From: an uncultured Mycobacterium sp.
GTDB taxonomy: Bacteria; Actinomycetota; Actinomycetes; Mycobacteriales; Mycobacteriaceae
Reading direction: 5' to 3'
DNA length: 64,000 bases
Assembly: GCA_900078375.1 (NCBI GenBank)
Contig: FLQS01000029.1
Coordinates: forward strand, 1 to 64,000
Part shown: in pieces, positions 37,023-46,867 of the stretch
Numbering within the stretch: position 1 is the first letter of the stretch
Layout: each line of letters begins with the position of its first letter
Notes under the pieces: model-generated
Database searches by the model: none
What the model was told of the DNA's origin: nothing
The model's input: only the letters and a program-made list of their open reading frames with translations
Made by a program: the position numbers and the translations under genes

Positions 37023-37811
37023 CTAGCGCGCCTGGAGCAGGTCCCGGATGACCTTGGCGGTCTCCGCGGGCTTCGCGTTCGGCACCATGTGTTGGCAGGC
37101 AACGTCGACCAGGGTGAAGTCCGCGCCGAGCCGGTCCGACAGGCCGTCGAGCAGTTCTTCGCTGACATACGGCGGATCCGTCCACTGCGCCCGGACCAGC
37201 GTTGTCGGAGTTCCGGTGCGCGGCAGCACGATATCGCGGGCCAACTCGCTCCAGTACGACATCATCGCCGGCACGCAGATCCGCCAGCCGTAGCGGCCGT
37301 TCGGCAGGGCAATCAGGTGCTCGTCGAGATCCTCGTCGAGCTCGGCCGGATCGACATCGGCCCACGAGCCGGTGAACTTCTCGGTGCGAGCCTCGTCCCG
37401 GTCGGGGTAGTCCGGCGATGCCAGCATCGACTCGGAGATCTCGTGCATCCACTCCCCATCCAGGCCGATCGCCGGATCCAGCAGCACCAGCCCGGACACC
37501 AGATCGGGGCATGCCGCGGCCAGATTCAGCGCGACCGCACCGCCGAAGGAGTGCCCCACCACCAGGACTGGGCCGTCGGCGTCGTTCTCCACCAAGGTGG
37601 CCAGCGCGGCGATATTGGCCTCGATCGTCCATGGCGCCGACCACGAGGAGCGGCCGTGCCCGATCAGATCGGGTGCGGCCACCGCGATTTCGGGCAGGTG
37701 GCCTTCTGCCAGCCTGCGCCAGCGGTAGCCGTGGCCGGTCAGGCCGTGGATGGCCAGCACTTGAATGGGTCCGGCCGGGCCGAAGCGGTGGACGTGAAGA
37801 GCGTGGGGCAC
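37023..37811 (-). CDS. Alpha/beta hydrolase (LipV-like)
   Basis: A 262-residue alpha/beta hydrolase. HG oxyanion region: AIHGLTGHGYRWRRLA; nucleophile elbow: VVGHSFGGAVAL; acid in RAQWTDPPYVSEE; catalytic His in VACQHMVPNAKP. The homologue Rv3203 is annotated lipV. The substrate is unknown. GTG at 37811 gives VPHALHVHRFGPAG; no better start is near. It diverges from adnA with about 54 nt between them. Confidence 0.9.
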   Translation of the reverse strand: MPHALHVHRFGPAGPIQVLAIHGLTGHGYRWRRLAEGHLPEIAVAAPDLIGHGRSSWSAPWTIEANIAALATLVENDADGPVLVVGHSFGGAVALNLAAACPDLVSGLVLLDPAIGLDGEWMHEISESMLASPDYPDRDEARTEKFTGSWADVDPAELDEDLDEHLIALPNGRYGWRICVPAMMSYWSELARDIVLPRTGTPTTLVRAQWTDPPYVSEELLDGLSDRLGADFTLVDVACQHMVPNAKPAETAKVIRDLLQAR

Positions 37812-37865
37812 TGCTTCATGCTGCCATCCCAAAACTTGTCGGTGGTGCGTGGTGGCATAGCCGGC

Positions 37866-40800
37866 ATGAGCACGCCCGCATTCGTCGTCGAGGTGACCGA
37901 GCCGTCGGATGTGTTGCGCCCGGAACTGCGTGGGACGGTCCGTATCGTCGGTGGGCCGGGCACCGGCAAGACCAGCCTGCTGGTGGCGGCCGTGCTGATC
38001 ATCATCGGACTGGCGGCGCGTAGGCCGGCGGCAGCGCCGCCAGTCCGATGGTGGATCAGCCTGCTGGTGGCGGCCGCCGCCGCGCACATCGCCGCCGGGA
38101 CCGACCCGGAATCGGTTCTGCTGCTGACGGGTTCGGGTCGACTGGCCGCTGCCACCCGCAGCAAGCTCACCGCCGAGCTGCTCGCCGCCCGCTCGGCGCA
38201 GCCGTGCCGGGCGGTGGTGCGCGAGCCGCTGGTCCGGTCGGTGCACAGTTACGCGTTCGCGGTGCTGCGGCAGGCCGCCGCCCGGGCGGGCGATCCGCCG
38301 CCGCGCCTGGTCACCGGGGCCGAGCAGGACGGCATCATCCGCGAACTGCTCGCCGGTGACCTCGAGGACGGCGACGCGTCGGCCTCGCGCTGGCCGCAGG
38401 TGTTGCGGCCCGCGTTGACCACCGCCGGGTTCGCCACCGAACTGCGTGATCTGCTGGCCCGCTGTGCCGAACGCGGGGTGGAGCCGCTCCAGCTGCAACG
38501 CATCGGTCGGCTGTCCGGGCGGCCCGAGTGGGCAGCCGCGGGACGGTTTGCCCAACAGTACGAGCAGGTGATGCTGCTGCGCGCGGCCGTCGGCACCGCC
38601 GCACCGCAGGCCACCGTGCCGGCGCTGGGCGCGGCCGAATTGGTGGGCGCGGCACTCGAGGCACTGGCCGCCGACGCCGAGTTGCTGGCCGCCGAACGGT
38701 CCCGAGTGCGCCTGCTGCTCGTCGACGACGCCCAGCATCTCGATCCGCAGGCGGCGCGGCTGGTCCGGGTGCTGGCCGCCGGTGCCGAGCTGACCCTGCT
38801 GGCCGGTGACCCCAATCAGGCGGTATTCGGCTTCCGGGGTGCCGACCCGGCGGTGCTGACCGCCGCCGACACGCCGCTCGTCGAATTGACCCGGTCGTAC
38901 CGGTGCGCGCCCGCGGTGGCCGGCGCGATCAGCGGGATCGCCGCCGGGCTGCCCGGCAACAGTGCGTGGCGCCGCATGACGAGCAACACCGACGACGACG
39001 GATCGGTGCGCGTGCGGGTGGCCGGCTCGGCGCACGCCGAGGCGGCGCTGATCGCCGACACGCTGCGCCGCGCGCATCTCGTGGACGGGGTGCCGTGGTC
39101 GCAGCTGGCCGTCATCGTCCGCTCACCGTCGGCCGTCGCGGCCCTGCCCAGGGCGCTCGCCGGTGCCGGTGTCCCGGTCGCCGCGGCGCAGCTGGCCGGA
39201 CCCGTCGCCGACCAGCCCGCGGCGCAGGCGCTGCTACTGGTGCTCGCCGCGACCGCCCACGGCCTGGACCGCGAGCAGGCGGTGTCGTTGCTGACCGGGC
39301 CGATCGGCCGGGTCGACCCGGTGACTCTGCGCCAGCTGCGTCGGGCATTGCGCCGCAACTCCTCCGGTGATTTCGGTGACCAACTCGTCACCGCGCTGAC
39401 CACCGGCCCGGTCGACCTGGCTGCGACGCTGGCCCGCCCGGTCAACCGGGTGCGCGCAGTGCTGACGGCGGCCGGCCGCGGGCACCGACAGCACCGCGAC
39501 CCCCACTACACCTTGTGGCAGGCCTGGGAGCGCAGCGGATTGCAGCGGCGCTGGCTGTCGGCGGCCGAGCGCGGCGGCACCGAGGGGGCGCTGGCCGACC
39601 GCAACCTGGAAGCCGTCACCGCGCTGTTTGCCATCGCCGACGACTACGTCTCCCGCACCACCGGTGCCTCACTGCCCGGTCTGCTCGATCATGTTGCAGG
39701 CCTGCAGCTTCCACCGGTCAGCGCCGATGGCCGGTCGGCTGTCGAGACGGTGGCTGTGCTCAGCCCGCATGCTGCGCTGGACCGGGATTGGGACCTGGTG
39801 ATCATCGCCGGGCTGCAGGACGGCTTGTGGCCCAACACCACACCGCGAGGTGGGGTGTTGGGCACCCAGCGGCTGCTCGACGTGCTCGACGGGCTGGGTG
39901 ACGACGTGTCGGCGCGTGCTCCGCTGTTGGCCGAGGAGCGCAGGCTGCTCATCGCCGCGATGGGTCGTGCGCGGCGCGGGCTGTTGGTCACCGCGGTCGA
40001 CAGCGACGCCGGCGACGACGCGGCGCTGCCGTCGCCGTTCGTCGCTGAGCTCGCCGAGTATGCGACTGCGGACACCGCCGCGCCCGCTGCGCCGGCCGCC
40101 GCGCCGCCGGTGCTCGCACCGGCGGCGGTCGTCGGCCGGCTGCGCGCGGTGGTGTGCGCGCCGGCCGGCACGGTCACCGACGGTGAACGCGCCACGGCTG
40201 CACAGCAATTGGCGCGGTTGGCGGCCGACGGTGTGCCCGGTGCTGACCCCGCGCAGTGGTACGGCATGACGACCGTCAGCACGTGCGCGCCGTTGTGGAG
40301 CGGTGACGAGCACACCGTCACGCTCAGCCCGTCGACGCTGCAGACGCTGACCGACTGCCCGCTGCGCTGGCTGGCCGAACGGCACGGCGGCGCCGACCGC
40401 CGCGAGCTGCGTTCCACCCTCGGCTCGGTGGTGCACGCGCTGCTCGCCGATTCGGCGAGCAGCGCGGAGCAGCTGGTCGCACAGCTGGAAACACTGTGGA
40501 GCACACTGCCATTCGACTCGCCCTGGTATGCCGACAACGAGCTGGCCCGGCACCGGGCCATGCTCGCGGCCTTCGTGGCGTGGCGGTCGGCCACCCGCCA
40601 CGAGCTCACCGAGATCGGCACGGAGATCGACGTCGACGGGGTGATCGCCACCCCGGACGAGGACGGTCCCGGAGTGCGGGTCCGTGGGCGGGTCGACCGG
40701 CTGGAGCGCGACGCCGAGGGCCGGTTGGTGATCGTCGACGTCAAGACCGGCAAGAGCCCGGTGACCAAGGACGAAGCGCAGCGGCATGCGCAGCTCGGGC

Positions 40801-41081
40801 TCTACCAGTTGGCGGTCGCCGCCGGGGCGCTCGCCGACGGCGATCGCCCCGGCGGCGGGCGGCTGGTATACGTCGCCAAACCGAATGCGTCGGGCGCCAC
40901 GGAACGTGAGCAGTCCGCGCTGACCGCGGACGACACAGCCGAATGGCGGCGGACCGTGCAGCAGGCCGCGGGTGCGACCGCGGGTCCGCAGTTCCTCGCC
41001 CGCGTCAACGACGGGTGCACTCACTGCCCGATGCGGGCAGCCTGCCCCGCGCACACCGCGCCGCGAACGGAGCCGTCATGA
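37866..41081 (+). CDS. adnA: AdnA, helicase-nuclease subunit of AdnAB, carrying an in-frame insertion
   Basis: A 1071-residue subunit of the mycobacterial double-strand-break resection machine AdnAB. UvrD/RecB-like motor motifs: Walker A GGPGTGKTS (29-37), LLLVDDAQHLDP, LAGDPNQAVFGFRG, LTRSYRCAP. The C-terminal RecB-type nuclease shows GRVDRLERD, VDVKTGKSP and QLGLYQLAV, with Fe-S cysteines (TDCPLRWL and GCTHCPMRAACP). Residues 43-70 are an extra 28-residue block formed by an 84-bp palindromic insertion just after Walker A; SLLVAA appears on both sides. The start ATG 37866 and stop overlap adnB (ATGA). Confidence 0.95.
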   Translation: MSTPAFVVEVTEPSDVLRPELRGTVRIVGGPGTGKTSLLVAAVLIIIGLAARRPAAAPPVRWWISLLVAAAAAHIAAGTDPESVLLLTGSGRLAAATRSKLTAELLAARSAQPCRAVVREPLVRSVHSYAFAVLRQAAARAGDPPPRLVTGAEQDGIIRELLAGDLEDGDASASRWPQVLRPALTTAGFATELRDLLARCAERGVEPLQLQRIGRLSGRPEWAAAGRFAQQYEQVMLLRAAVGTAAPQATVPALGAAELVGAALEALAADAELLAAERSRVRLLLVDDAQHLDPQAARLVRVLAAGAELTLLAGDPNQAVFGFRGADPAVLTAADTPLVELTRSYRCAPAVAGAISGIAAGLPGNSAWRRMTSNTDDDGSVRVRVAGSAHAEAALIADTLRRAHLVDGVPWSQLAVIVRSPSAVAALPRALAGAGVPVAAAQLAGPVADQPAAQALLLVLAATAHGLDREQAVSLLTGPIGRVDPVTLRQLRRALRRNSSGDFGDQLVTALTTGPVDLAATLARPVNRVRAVLTAAGRGHRQHRDPHYTLWQAWERSGLQRRWLSAAERGGTEGALADRNLEAVTALFAIADDYVSRTTGASLPGLLDHVAGLQLPPVSADGRSAVETVAVLSPHAALDRDWDLVIIAGLQDGLWPNTTPRGGVLGTQRLLDVLDGLGDDVSARAPLLAEERRLLIAAMGRARRGLLVTAVDSDAGDDAALPSPFVAELAEYATADTAAPAAPAAAPPVLAPAAVVGRLRAVVCAPAGTVTDGERATAAQQLARLAADGVPGADPAQWYGMTTVSTCAPLWSGDEHTVTLSPSTLQTLTDCPLRWLAERHGGADRRELRSTLGSVVHALLADSASSAEQLVAQLETLWSTLPFDSPWYADNELARHRAMLAAFVAWRSATRHELTEIGTEIDVDGVIATPDEDGPGVRVRGRVDRLERDAEGRLVIVDVKTGKSPVTKDEAQRHAQLGLYQLAVAAGALADGDRPGGGRLVYVAKPNASGATEREQSALTADDTAEWRRTVQQAAGATAGPQFLARVNDGCTHCPMRAACPAHTAPRTEPS
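37973..38076 (+). repeat. Palindromic 84-bp insertion with 20-bp direct repeats inside adnA
   Basis: CAGCCTGCTGGTGGCGGCCG occurs at 37973-37992 and again at 38057-38076, exactly 84 bp apart. The 64 bp between them are mostly a palindrome: CATCGGACTGGCGGCGC (38003-38019) pairs perfectly with GCGCCGCCAGTCCGATG (38034-38050) around a 14-nt loop, extended by GCTGATC (37994-38000)/GATCAGC (38054-38060). The frame is kept, so it adds 28 codons. Homologous adnA genes, from memory, lack it. Confidence 0.85.
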
Positions 41082-44000
41082 CCTACAGCCCCGCCGAACT
41101 GGCGCAGGCCCTTGGTGTTCCGACACCGACCGACGAACAGGCCGCCGTCATCGCCGCCCCGCCCGGGCCGCTGGTCGTCATCGCCGGGGCCGGTGCTGGC
41201 AAGACCGAGACCATGGCCGCGCGCGTGGTGTGGTTGGTGGCCAACGGATTCGCCGATCCGGGGCAGGTTCTCGGGCTGACCTTCACCCGCAAGGCGGCCG
41301 GGCAGCTGCTGCGGCGGGTGCGGTCCCGGCTGGCCCGCCTGGCCGGCCATCAGGGCGGCAGCGCGCAGCAGGGCGCGCCGACGGTCAGCACCTATCACGC
41401 GTTCGCCGGTGCGCTGCTGCGTGAGTTCGGGCCGCTGCTACCGGTGGAACCCGATGCCCGGCTGCTGAGCGAAACCGAGTTGTGGCAGCTGGCTTTCGAA
41501 GTGGTCAGCAGTTATCCCGGTCCGCTGGACACCACCAAGGATCCCGCCGGCGTCACCGCGATGGTGCTGCGGCTGTCCGGCGATCTGGCCGAGCATCTGG
41601 TCGACACCAGCCAGCTGCTGGACACCCACCTCGAACTCGAACGTCTGGTGCACCACCTGCCGGCCGGGCGCTACCAGCGTGACCGCGGGCCCAGTCAGTG
41701 GCTGCTGAGCATGCTGGCCACCCAGACCGAACGCACCGCGCTGGTGCCGCTGATCGACGCACTGCATGCCCGGATGCGTGCCGACAAGGTGATGGACTTC
41801 GGTTCGCAGATGTCGGCGGCGGCGCGGCTGGCGTCGTCCTGTCCGCAGGTGGGGGAGCAGCTGCGCGACCGGTTCCGGGTCGTCCTGCTCGACGAGTACC
41901 AGGACACCGGGCACGCCCAGCGGATCGCGCTGTCGTCGCTGTTCGGTGCCGGCGCCGACCAGGGCCTGGCGCTCACCGCCGTCGGAGATCCGATCCAGTC
42001 CATCTACGGCTGGCGGGGCGCGTCGGCGACCAACCTGCCGCGCTTCACCACCGACTTCCCGCGCCCCGACGGCTCGCCGGCGCCCACCCTCGAGCTGAGG
42101 ACCAGCTGGCGCAACCCGCCCAGCACACTGCACATCGCCAACGCCGTCTCGGCCGAAGCCCGCCGCCGCTCGGTGGCGGTGCGAGCCCTGCGGGCGCGCC
42201 CCGGCGCCGAGGCAGGCACGGTGCGCTGCGCCCTGCTCACCGATGTGGCCACCGAGCGGGAGTGGATCGCCGACCACGTCGCCGAGCGTTACGCGGCGGC
42301 ACCCGACCAGCCGCCGACCGCCGCGGTGCTGGTACGCCGCAACGCCGACGCCGGTCCGATCGCCGAGGCGCTCGCTACCCGCGGCATTCCGGTGGAAGTG
42401 GTCGGTCTGGCCGGGCTGCTGTCGATCCCCGAGGTGGCCGATGTGGTGGCGATGGTGCGGCTGGTCGCAGACCCGGCCGCCGGTGCGGCAGCTATGCGGG
42501 TGTTGACCGGCCCGCGCTGGCAGCTGGGTGCCCGCGACCTCGCCGCGCTGTGGCGACGCGCCGTCGCACTCGACGGAGCGCGGCCGTCGACCGCAACCGC
42601 CGAGCAGATCATTGCGTCGGCCGCACCCGACGCCGACACCGCGAGCCTGGCCGACGCGCTGGCCGATCCGGGGCCGCCTGCGGCGTACTCGAAAGACGGC
42701 TATCAGCGCATCACCGACCTGGCGAGTGAACTGGCAAGACTGAGAACACTTTTGGGGCACCCGGTCACCGAACTCGTCGGCGAAGTTCGGCGCACGCTCG
42801 GGGTCGATGTCGAAGTGCGCGCCAGCCGGCCGGTCGCCGCGGGATGGGTCGGTGCCGAGCACCTGGACCGGTTCGGCGACGTCGTCGCCGACTATGCGGG
42901 GCGACCGCGCGCGTGCGCGGAAGGCCTGTTGGCCTATCTGGACGCCGCCGAAAAGGTCGAGAACGGACTGGCCCCCGCCGACGTCAGCGTGGCCACCGGG
43001 CGGGTGCAGGTGCTGACCGTCCACGCCGCGAAAGGCCTGGAGTGGCAGGTGGTGGCCGTCCCGCACCTGTCCGCGCGGGTCTTTCCGTCCACGGCGTCCA
43101 AGCGCACTTGGCTGACCGATCCGGCCGAACTGCCGCCGCTGCTGCGCGGTGACCGGGCGGCCGAAGGCCTGCACGGGGTACCGGTGCTCGACACCGGAGG
43201 AGTCAACGACCGAAAAGCGTTGTCCGACATCATCATGGCGCACCGCAATCAACTCGAGCAGCGTCGCCTCGACGAAGAACGCAGACTGCTCTACGTGGCG
43301 ATCACCCGGGCCGAGGACACTCTGCTGCTCTCGGGTCATCACTGGGGTGTCAGTGAAAGCAAGCCGCGCGGGCCCTCGGACTTCCTGCGGGAGATCAAAG
43401 ACATCATCGACGACGCGGCCGCAGCGGGCCAACCGTGCGGCGAGGTGGAGCAGTGGGCCCCACCACCCGCAGATGGCGATCGAAACCCGTTGCGCGACAG
43501 CGTCCGTGAAGCGATCTGGCCCGCAGACCCGCTCGGCCGGGCCCGCGCCGACGTCGAAGAGGGGGCCGCGTTGGTACGAGCGGCACTGGCCGGCGCGGTC
43601 GCCGACACCGGCGAGGACCCCGAGGGCTGGGCCGCCGACGTCGACGCGCTCCTGGCCGAGCGGTCCCGCATCGCCGCGCCGCCGCCGGCCGAACTGCCCG
43701 GCCAACTGTCGGTCAGCGCGCTCGTCGAGCTGGACCGCGACCCGGCGGCGCTGCGCCGGCTGACCAGAAGGTTGCCGTCGCGCCCGGATCCGTACGCGAT
43801 CCTGGGCACCGCGTTCCACGAATGGGTGCAGCGGTTCTACGGCGCCGAGCGGCTGTTCGACCTTGACGACCTGCCCGGCGCCGTCGACGGCGCAACCGGT
43901 GACACCAAGGAACTCGCCGCGCTGCAGGCGGCGTTCACCGAGTCGCCGTGGGCGGCGCGCACCCCGGTGGATGTGGAGGTGCCTTTCGAGATGGCGATCG

Positions 44001-44302
44001 GCGACACCGTCGTGCGCGGCCGGATCGACGCGGTGTTCGCCGACGCCGACGGCGGCATGACAGTCGTCGACTGGAAGACGGGCGAGCCCCCGAAAGACGA
44101 AGACGCGCAACGACACGCCGCCGTCCAGCTCGCGGTCTACCGCCTGGCGTGGGCCGCGCTGCGGGGCCGCCCCGAGGAGACGGTGCGCGCTGCGTTCCAC
44201 TATGTGCGCGCAGGTGTCACCGTGAAGCCGGAAAACCTGCCCGGCCCAGCCGAATTGGTGGCGCTGCTGGACCGCTCTAGTAGCGCGGGGCGTTGCGCCT
44301 GA
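41078..44302 (+). CDS. adnB: AdnB, lead motor subunit of AdnAB helicase-nuclease
   Basis: A 1074-residue UvrD-like helicase with a C-terminal RecB-type nuclease. Motifs: Walker A VIAGAGAGKTETMAAR (about 34-49), TFTRKAAGQL, VVLLDEYQDTGHAQRIAL, VGDPIQSIYGWRGA, VLTVHAAKGLEWQVVA, YVAITRAED. Nuclease: GTAFHEWVQRFYG, RGRIDAVFAD, VVDWKTGEPP, QLAVYRLAW. AdnB drives translocation in the heterodimer; each subunit has a nuclease. The start overlaps the adnA stop; the end overlaps the convergent DoxX gene by 26 nt. Confidence 0.96.
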   Translation: MTYSPAELAQALGVPTPTDEQAAVIAAPPGPLVVIAGAGAGKTETMAARVVWLVANGFADPGQVLGLTFTRKAAGQLLRRVRSRLARLAGHQGGSAQQGAPTVSTYHAFAGALLREFGPLLPVEPDARLLSETELWQLAFEVVSSYPGPLDTTKDPAGVTAMVLRLSGDLAEHLVDTSQLLDTHLELERLVHHLPAGRYQRDRGPSQWLLSMLATQTERTALVPLIDALHARMRADKVMDFGSQMSAAARLASSCPQVGEQLRDRFRVVLLDEYQDTGHAQRIALSSLFGAGADQGLALTAVGDPIQSIYGWRGASATNLPRFTTDFPRPDGSPAPTLELRTSWRNPPSTLHIANAVSAEARRRSVAVRALRARPGAEAGTVRCALLTDVATEREWIADHVAERYAAAPDQPPTAAVLVRRNADAGPIAEALATRGIPVEVVGLAGLLSIPEVADVVAMVRLVADPAAGAAAMRVLTGPRWQLGARDLAALWRRAVALDGARPSTATAEQIIASAAPDADTASLADALADPGPPAAYSKDGYQRITDLASELARLRTLLGHPVTELVGEVRRTLGVDVEVRASRPVAAGWVGAEHLDRFGDVVADYAGRPRACAEGLLAYLDAAEKVENGLAPADVSVATGRVQVLTVHAAKGLEWQVVAVPHLSARVFPSTASKRTWLTDPAELPPLLRGDRAAEGLHGVPVLDTGGVNDRKALSDIIMAHRNQLEQRRLDEERRLLYVAITRAEDTLLLSGHHWGVSESKPRGPSDFLREIKDIIDDAAAAGQPCGEVEQWAPPPADGDRNPLRDSVREAIWPADPLGRARADVEEGAALVRAALAGAVADTGEDPEGWAADVDALLAERSRIAAPPPAELPGQLSVSALVELDRDPAALRRLTRRLPSRPDPYAILGTAFHEWVQRFYGAERLFDLDDLPGAVDGATGDTKELAALQAAFTESPWAARTPVDVEVPFEMAIGDTVVRGRIDAVFADADGGMTVVDWKTGEPPKDEDAQRHAAVQLAVYRLAWAALRGRPEETVRAAFHYVRAGVTVKPENLPGPAELVALLDRSSSAGRCA

Positions 44303-44687
44303 TCGCGATGGCCTGGGTGATCATCGGTATCTGCAACGGCAGCCGGGCGATGGCAACCAGCTTCATCGGCAACGGCTTGTCCCGCCACAACCGGACCATG
44401 TTCGCGTTCGCCGGGAACACGGCCAGGTACAGCAGGATCGCCGCCAGCGCACCCGCGCGACGGGACCGCGGAACCAGCAGCATGGCGCCGATACCGACTT
44501 CGGCAACCCCGGATGCGTAGGTGTAGAACCGGGCGTCGCCGGGTAGTTCGGCGGGCACGATGTCGTCGAACGGCTTCGGGGCCGCGAAGTGCCCGATGCC
44601 GATGCCGATGAGCATCGCGGCGGTCCGGTAGGCGGGCAGCTGGCTGGCGCTGCGTTGGGGTTCGAGTTCGGTAGTCGTCGTCGGCAT
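44277..44687 (-). CDS. DoxX-family membrane protein
   Basis: A 136-residue membrane protein with about four hydrophobic segments, including AAMLIGIGIGHFAAP, GVAEVGIGAMLLVP, ALAAILLYLAVFPANANM and a C-terminal one. DoxX-like proteins have been linked to redox homeostasis with SodA and thiol systems in M. tuberculosis, but here the role is unknown. ATG at 44687 gives MPTTTTELEPQRSAS. Its 3' end overlaps adnB. Confidence 0.78.
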   Translation of the reverse strand: MPTTTTELEPQRSASQLPAYRTAAMLIGIGIGHFAAPKPFDDIVPAELPGDARFYTYASGVAEVGIGAMLLVPRSRRAGALAAILLYLAVFPANANMVRLWRDKPLPMKLVAIARLPLQIPMITQAIAIRRNAPRY

Positions 44688-44780
44688 AGGTACATAATGC
44701 TGGAGTGGTGGCACTGGGTGCGAAAGGTTTGGGGCGAGAGGGTCTGGGGCTGAGAGGGTCGGGCGTGGTGACGGAGTCGC

Positions 44781-45854
44781 GTGGCCAAGGGTAGGTTGCG
44801 GCGCAGGCTCGAGGCGATCGACGAGAACCTGGCAGCCAAGCCGGACAGCGCGCTCGTCGACTATCTCCACATCCCGGACAAGTTCGTCAGCCCGGGCCGT
44901 CGCATCGCCCGCCGGCTGCTGTACGCCCTGACGGCGCTGTTCGCCGCGGTGATCATCGTCTACCTCGACCGCGACGGCTATCGCGACGTCCGCGGCGAGT
45001 CGATGACCTTCCTGGACTGCCTCTACTACGCCACGGTGTCGCTGTCGACCACCGGCTACGGCGACATCACCCCCTTCACCGAGCAGGCGCGCCTGATCAA
45101 CGTCTTGGTCATCACCCCACTTCGGGTGGCGTTCCTGATCGTGTTGGTCGGTACCACTGTCGAAACCCTGACCACGGCGTCGCGGCAGGCTCTCAAGATT
45201 CAGCGTTGGAGGAACAGCGTGCGCAACCACACCGTCGTCATCGGCTACGGCACGAAGGGCAGGACGGCGGTGGCCGCGATGATCGGTGATGGCGCCGCAC
45301 CCGCCGACATCGTCGTCGTCGACACCGACCAGGCCTCACTGGACCGGGCCAACGCGGCCGGACTCGTCACCGTGCGCGGTGACGCCAACAAGTCCGACGT
45401 GCTGCGGCTGGCCGGCGCCCAGCACGCCAACTCGATCATCGTGGCCACTAACAGCGACCCGACCGCGGTGCTGGTCACCCTGACCGCCCGCGAGCTGGCC
45501 CCCAAGGCCAAGATCATCGCCTCGGTCCGGGAAGCCGAAAACCAGCACCTGCTGCGCCAGTCCGGCGCCGACTCGGTGGTGGTGTCCTCGGAGACCGCGG
45601 GCCGTCTGCTCGGCATCGCCACCAGCGCCCCGAGCGTGGTGGAGATGATCGAGGACCTGCTGACACCGGATGCCGGTTTCGCGATCGCCGAGCGCGAGGT
45701 CGAGCACAAGGAGGTCGGTGGCTCGCCGCGGCACCTGCCCGACATCGTGCTGGGCGTGATGCGCGACGGCAAGTTGCTGCGCGTCGACGACCCCACCGTC
45801 GACGCACTGGAAACCACCGACCGGCTGCTCTACGTCCGCAGCACCGGAGACTGA
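44781..45854 (+). CDS. Potassium channel with RCK/TrkA-N domain
   Basis: A 357-residue two-helix channel subunit. The outer helix is LLYALTALFAAVIIVY, the pore has the TTGYGD filter (VSLSTTGYGDITPF, near residue 90), and the inner helix is VLVITPLRVAFLIVLVG. The RCK domain follows (VVIGYGTKGRTAVAAMI, VVVDTDQASLDRA, VATNSDPTAVL). It conducts K+, probably gated by a cytosolic ligand. GTG start at 44781; nudC starts 4 nt after its stop. Confidence 0.92.
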   Translation: MAKGRLRRRLEAIDENLAAKPDSALVDYLHIPDKFVSPGRRIARRLLYALTALFAAVIIVYLDRDGYRDVRGESMTFLDCLYYATVSLSTTGYGDITPFTEQARLINVLVITPLRVAFLIVLVGTTVETLTTASRQALKIQRWRNSVRNHTVVIGYGTKGRTAVAAMIGDGAAPADIVVVDTDQASLDRANAAGLVTVRGDANKSDVLRLAGAQHANSIIVATNSDPTAVLVTLTARELAPKAKIIASVREAENQHLLRQSGADSVVVSSETAGRLLGIATSAPSVVEMIEDLLTPDAGFAIAEREVEHKEVGGSPRHLPDIVLGVMRDGKLLRVDDPTVDALETTDRLLYVRSTGD

Positions 45855-45858
45855 GCGC

Positions 45859-46776
45859 GTGGCTTTCCGACTGCGCAACGTTCCGCTGCTGTCCCGCGTC
45901 GGCGCCGACCGTGCCGACCACCTGCGCACCGATATCGACGCCGCGATCGCCGGCTGGGCCGATGCCGTGGTGCTGCGCGTCGACCACCGCAATCAGGTGA
46001 TGATCGGCGACGGCCGCGTGCTGCTGGGTTCGGCGGCCAAGCTGGGGGACAAGCCGCCGGCCGACGCGGTGTTTCTGGGCCGCCTGCAGGACGACCGCCA
46101 CGTGTGGGCGGTGCGCGCCGCGCTGGAAGCCCCCGAAGACGGCGAGGCGGAGGTGTCCGATCTGCGCCGCGGCGGGCCGGTGTTCGACGACGTCAGCGCT
46201 CAACTGGTGGCCGCGGCGCTGGCCCTGCTGAACTGGCACGACCACGCCCGGTACAGCGCGGTCGACGGGTCCCCGACAAAGGCGATCAAGGCCGGCTGGT
46301 CGCGGGTCAATCCGCTCACCGGCCATGAGGAGTTCCCCCGGATCGATCCGGCCATCATCGTGTTGATCCACGACGGCCACGACCGGGCGGTGCTGGCCCG
46401 CCAGACCATGTGGCCACAGCGGCTGTTCTCGTTGCTCGCCGGGTTCGTCGAGGCCGGCGAGTCGTTCGAGTCGTGCGTGGTGCGTGAGGTCGCCGAGGAG
46501 GTCGGCCTTGCGGTGACCGACGTCGAATACCTGGGCAGTCAGCCATGGCCGTTCCCGCGGTCCTTGATGGTGGGATTCCATGCCATCGGTGACCCTGAGC
46601 AGGAGTTCGTCTTTCACGACGGCGAGATTGCCGAGGCGGCGTGGTTCACCCGGGCCGAGGTCCGCGAGGCGCTCGACCACGGCGACTGGAGCAGCGAGTC
46701 GTCGTCGCGGTTACTGCTGCCGGGATCGATTTCGATCGCGCGCGAGATCATCGAATCCTGGGCCGCCCAAGATTGA
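45859..46776 (+). CDS. nudC: NAD(H) pyrophosphatase / RNA deNADding enzyme NudC
   Basis: A 305-residue NudC. The Nudix box is GFVEAGESFESCVVREVAEE, then VG, and the NADH-specific SQPWPFPRSLMVGF motif follows. The usual four-Cys zinc ribbon of E. coli NudC is not visible, as in other mycobacteria. It hydrolyses NADH/NAD and removes NAD caps from RNA; mycobacterial NudC also inactivates isoniazid- and ethionamide-NAD adducts. GTG start, 4 nt after the channel gene. Confidence 0.93.
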   Translation: MAFRLRNVPLLSRVGADRADHLRTDIDAAIAGWADAVVLRVDHRNQVMIGDGRVLLGSAAKLGDKPPADAVFLGRLQDDRHVWAVRAALEAPEDGEAEVSDLRRGGPVFDDVSAQLVAAALALLNWHDHARYSAVDGSPTKAIKAGWSRVNPLTGHEEFPRIDPAIIVLIHDGHDRAVLARQTMWPQRLFSLLAGFVEAGESFESCVVREVAEEVGLAVTDVEYLGSQPWPFPRSLMVGFHAIGDPEQEFVFHDGEIAEAAWFTRAEVREALDHGDWSSESSSRLLLPGSISIAREIIESWAAQD

Positions 46777-46867
46777 TGCCGCGCGGGATCAATTACTTGC
46801 GCCCAAACCGACAAACGGCCGCGAAGGTGCGAGAAGAACGCAGCATGTCGTCGATCTCGGCGCTGCC

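Noticed and set aside
41438..44200. A 920-codon frame antisense to adnB
   Set aside because: Low-complexity composition typical of antisense frames in GC-rich genes; adnB motifs are unambiguous.
46777..46867. Small RNA or gene between nudC and mrx1
   Set aside because: Only 91 nt between convergent genes, with no promoter, hairpin with T-tract or coding frame.
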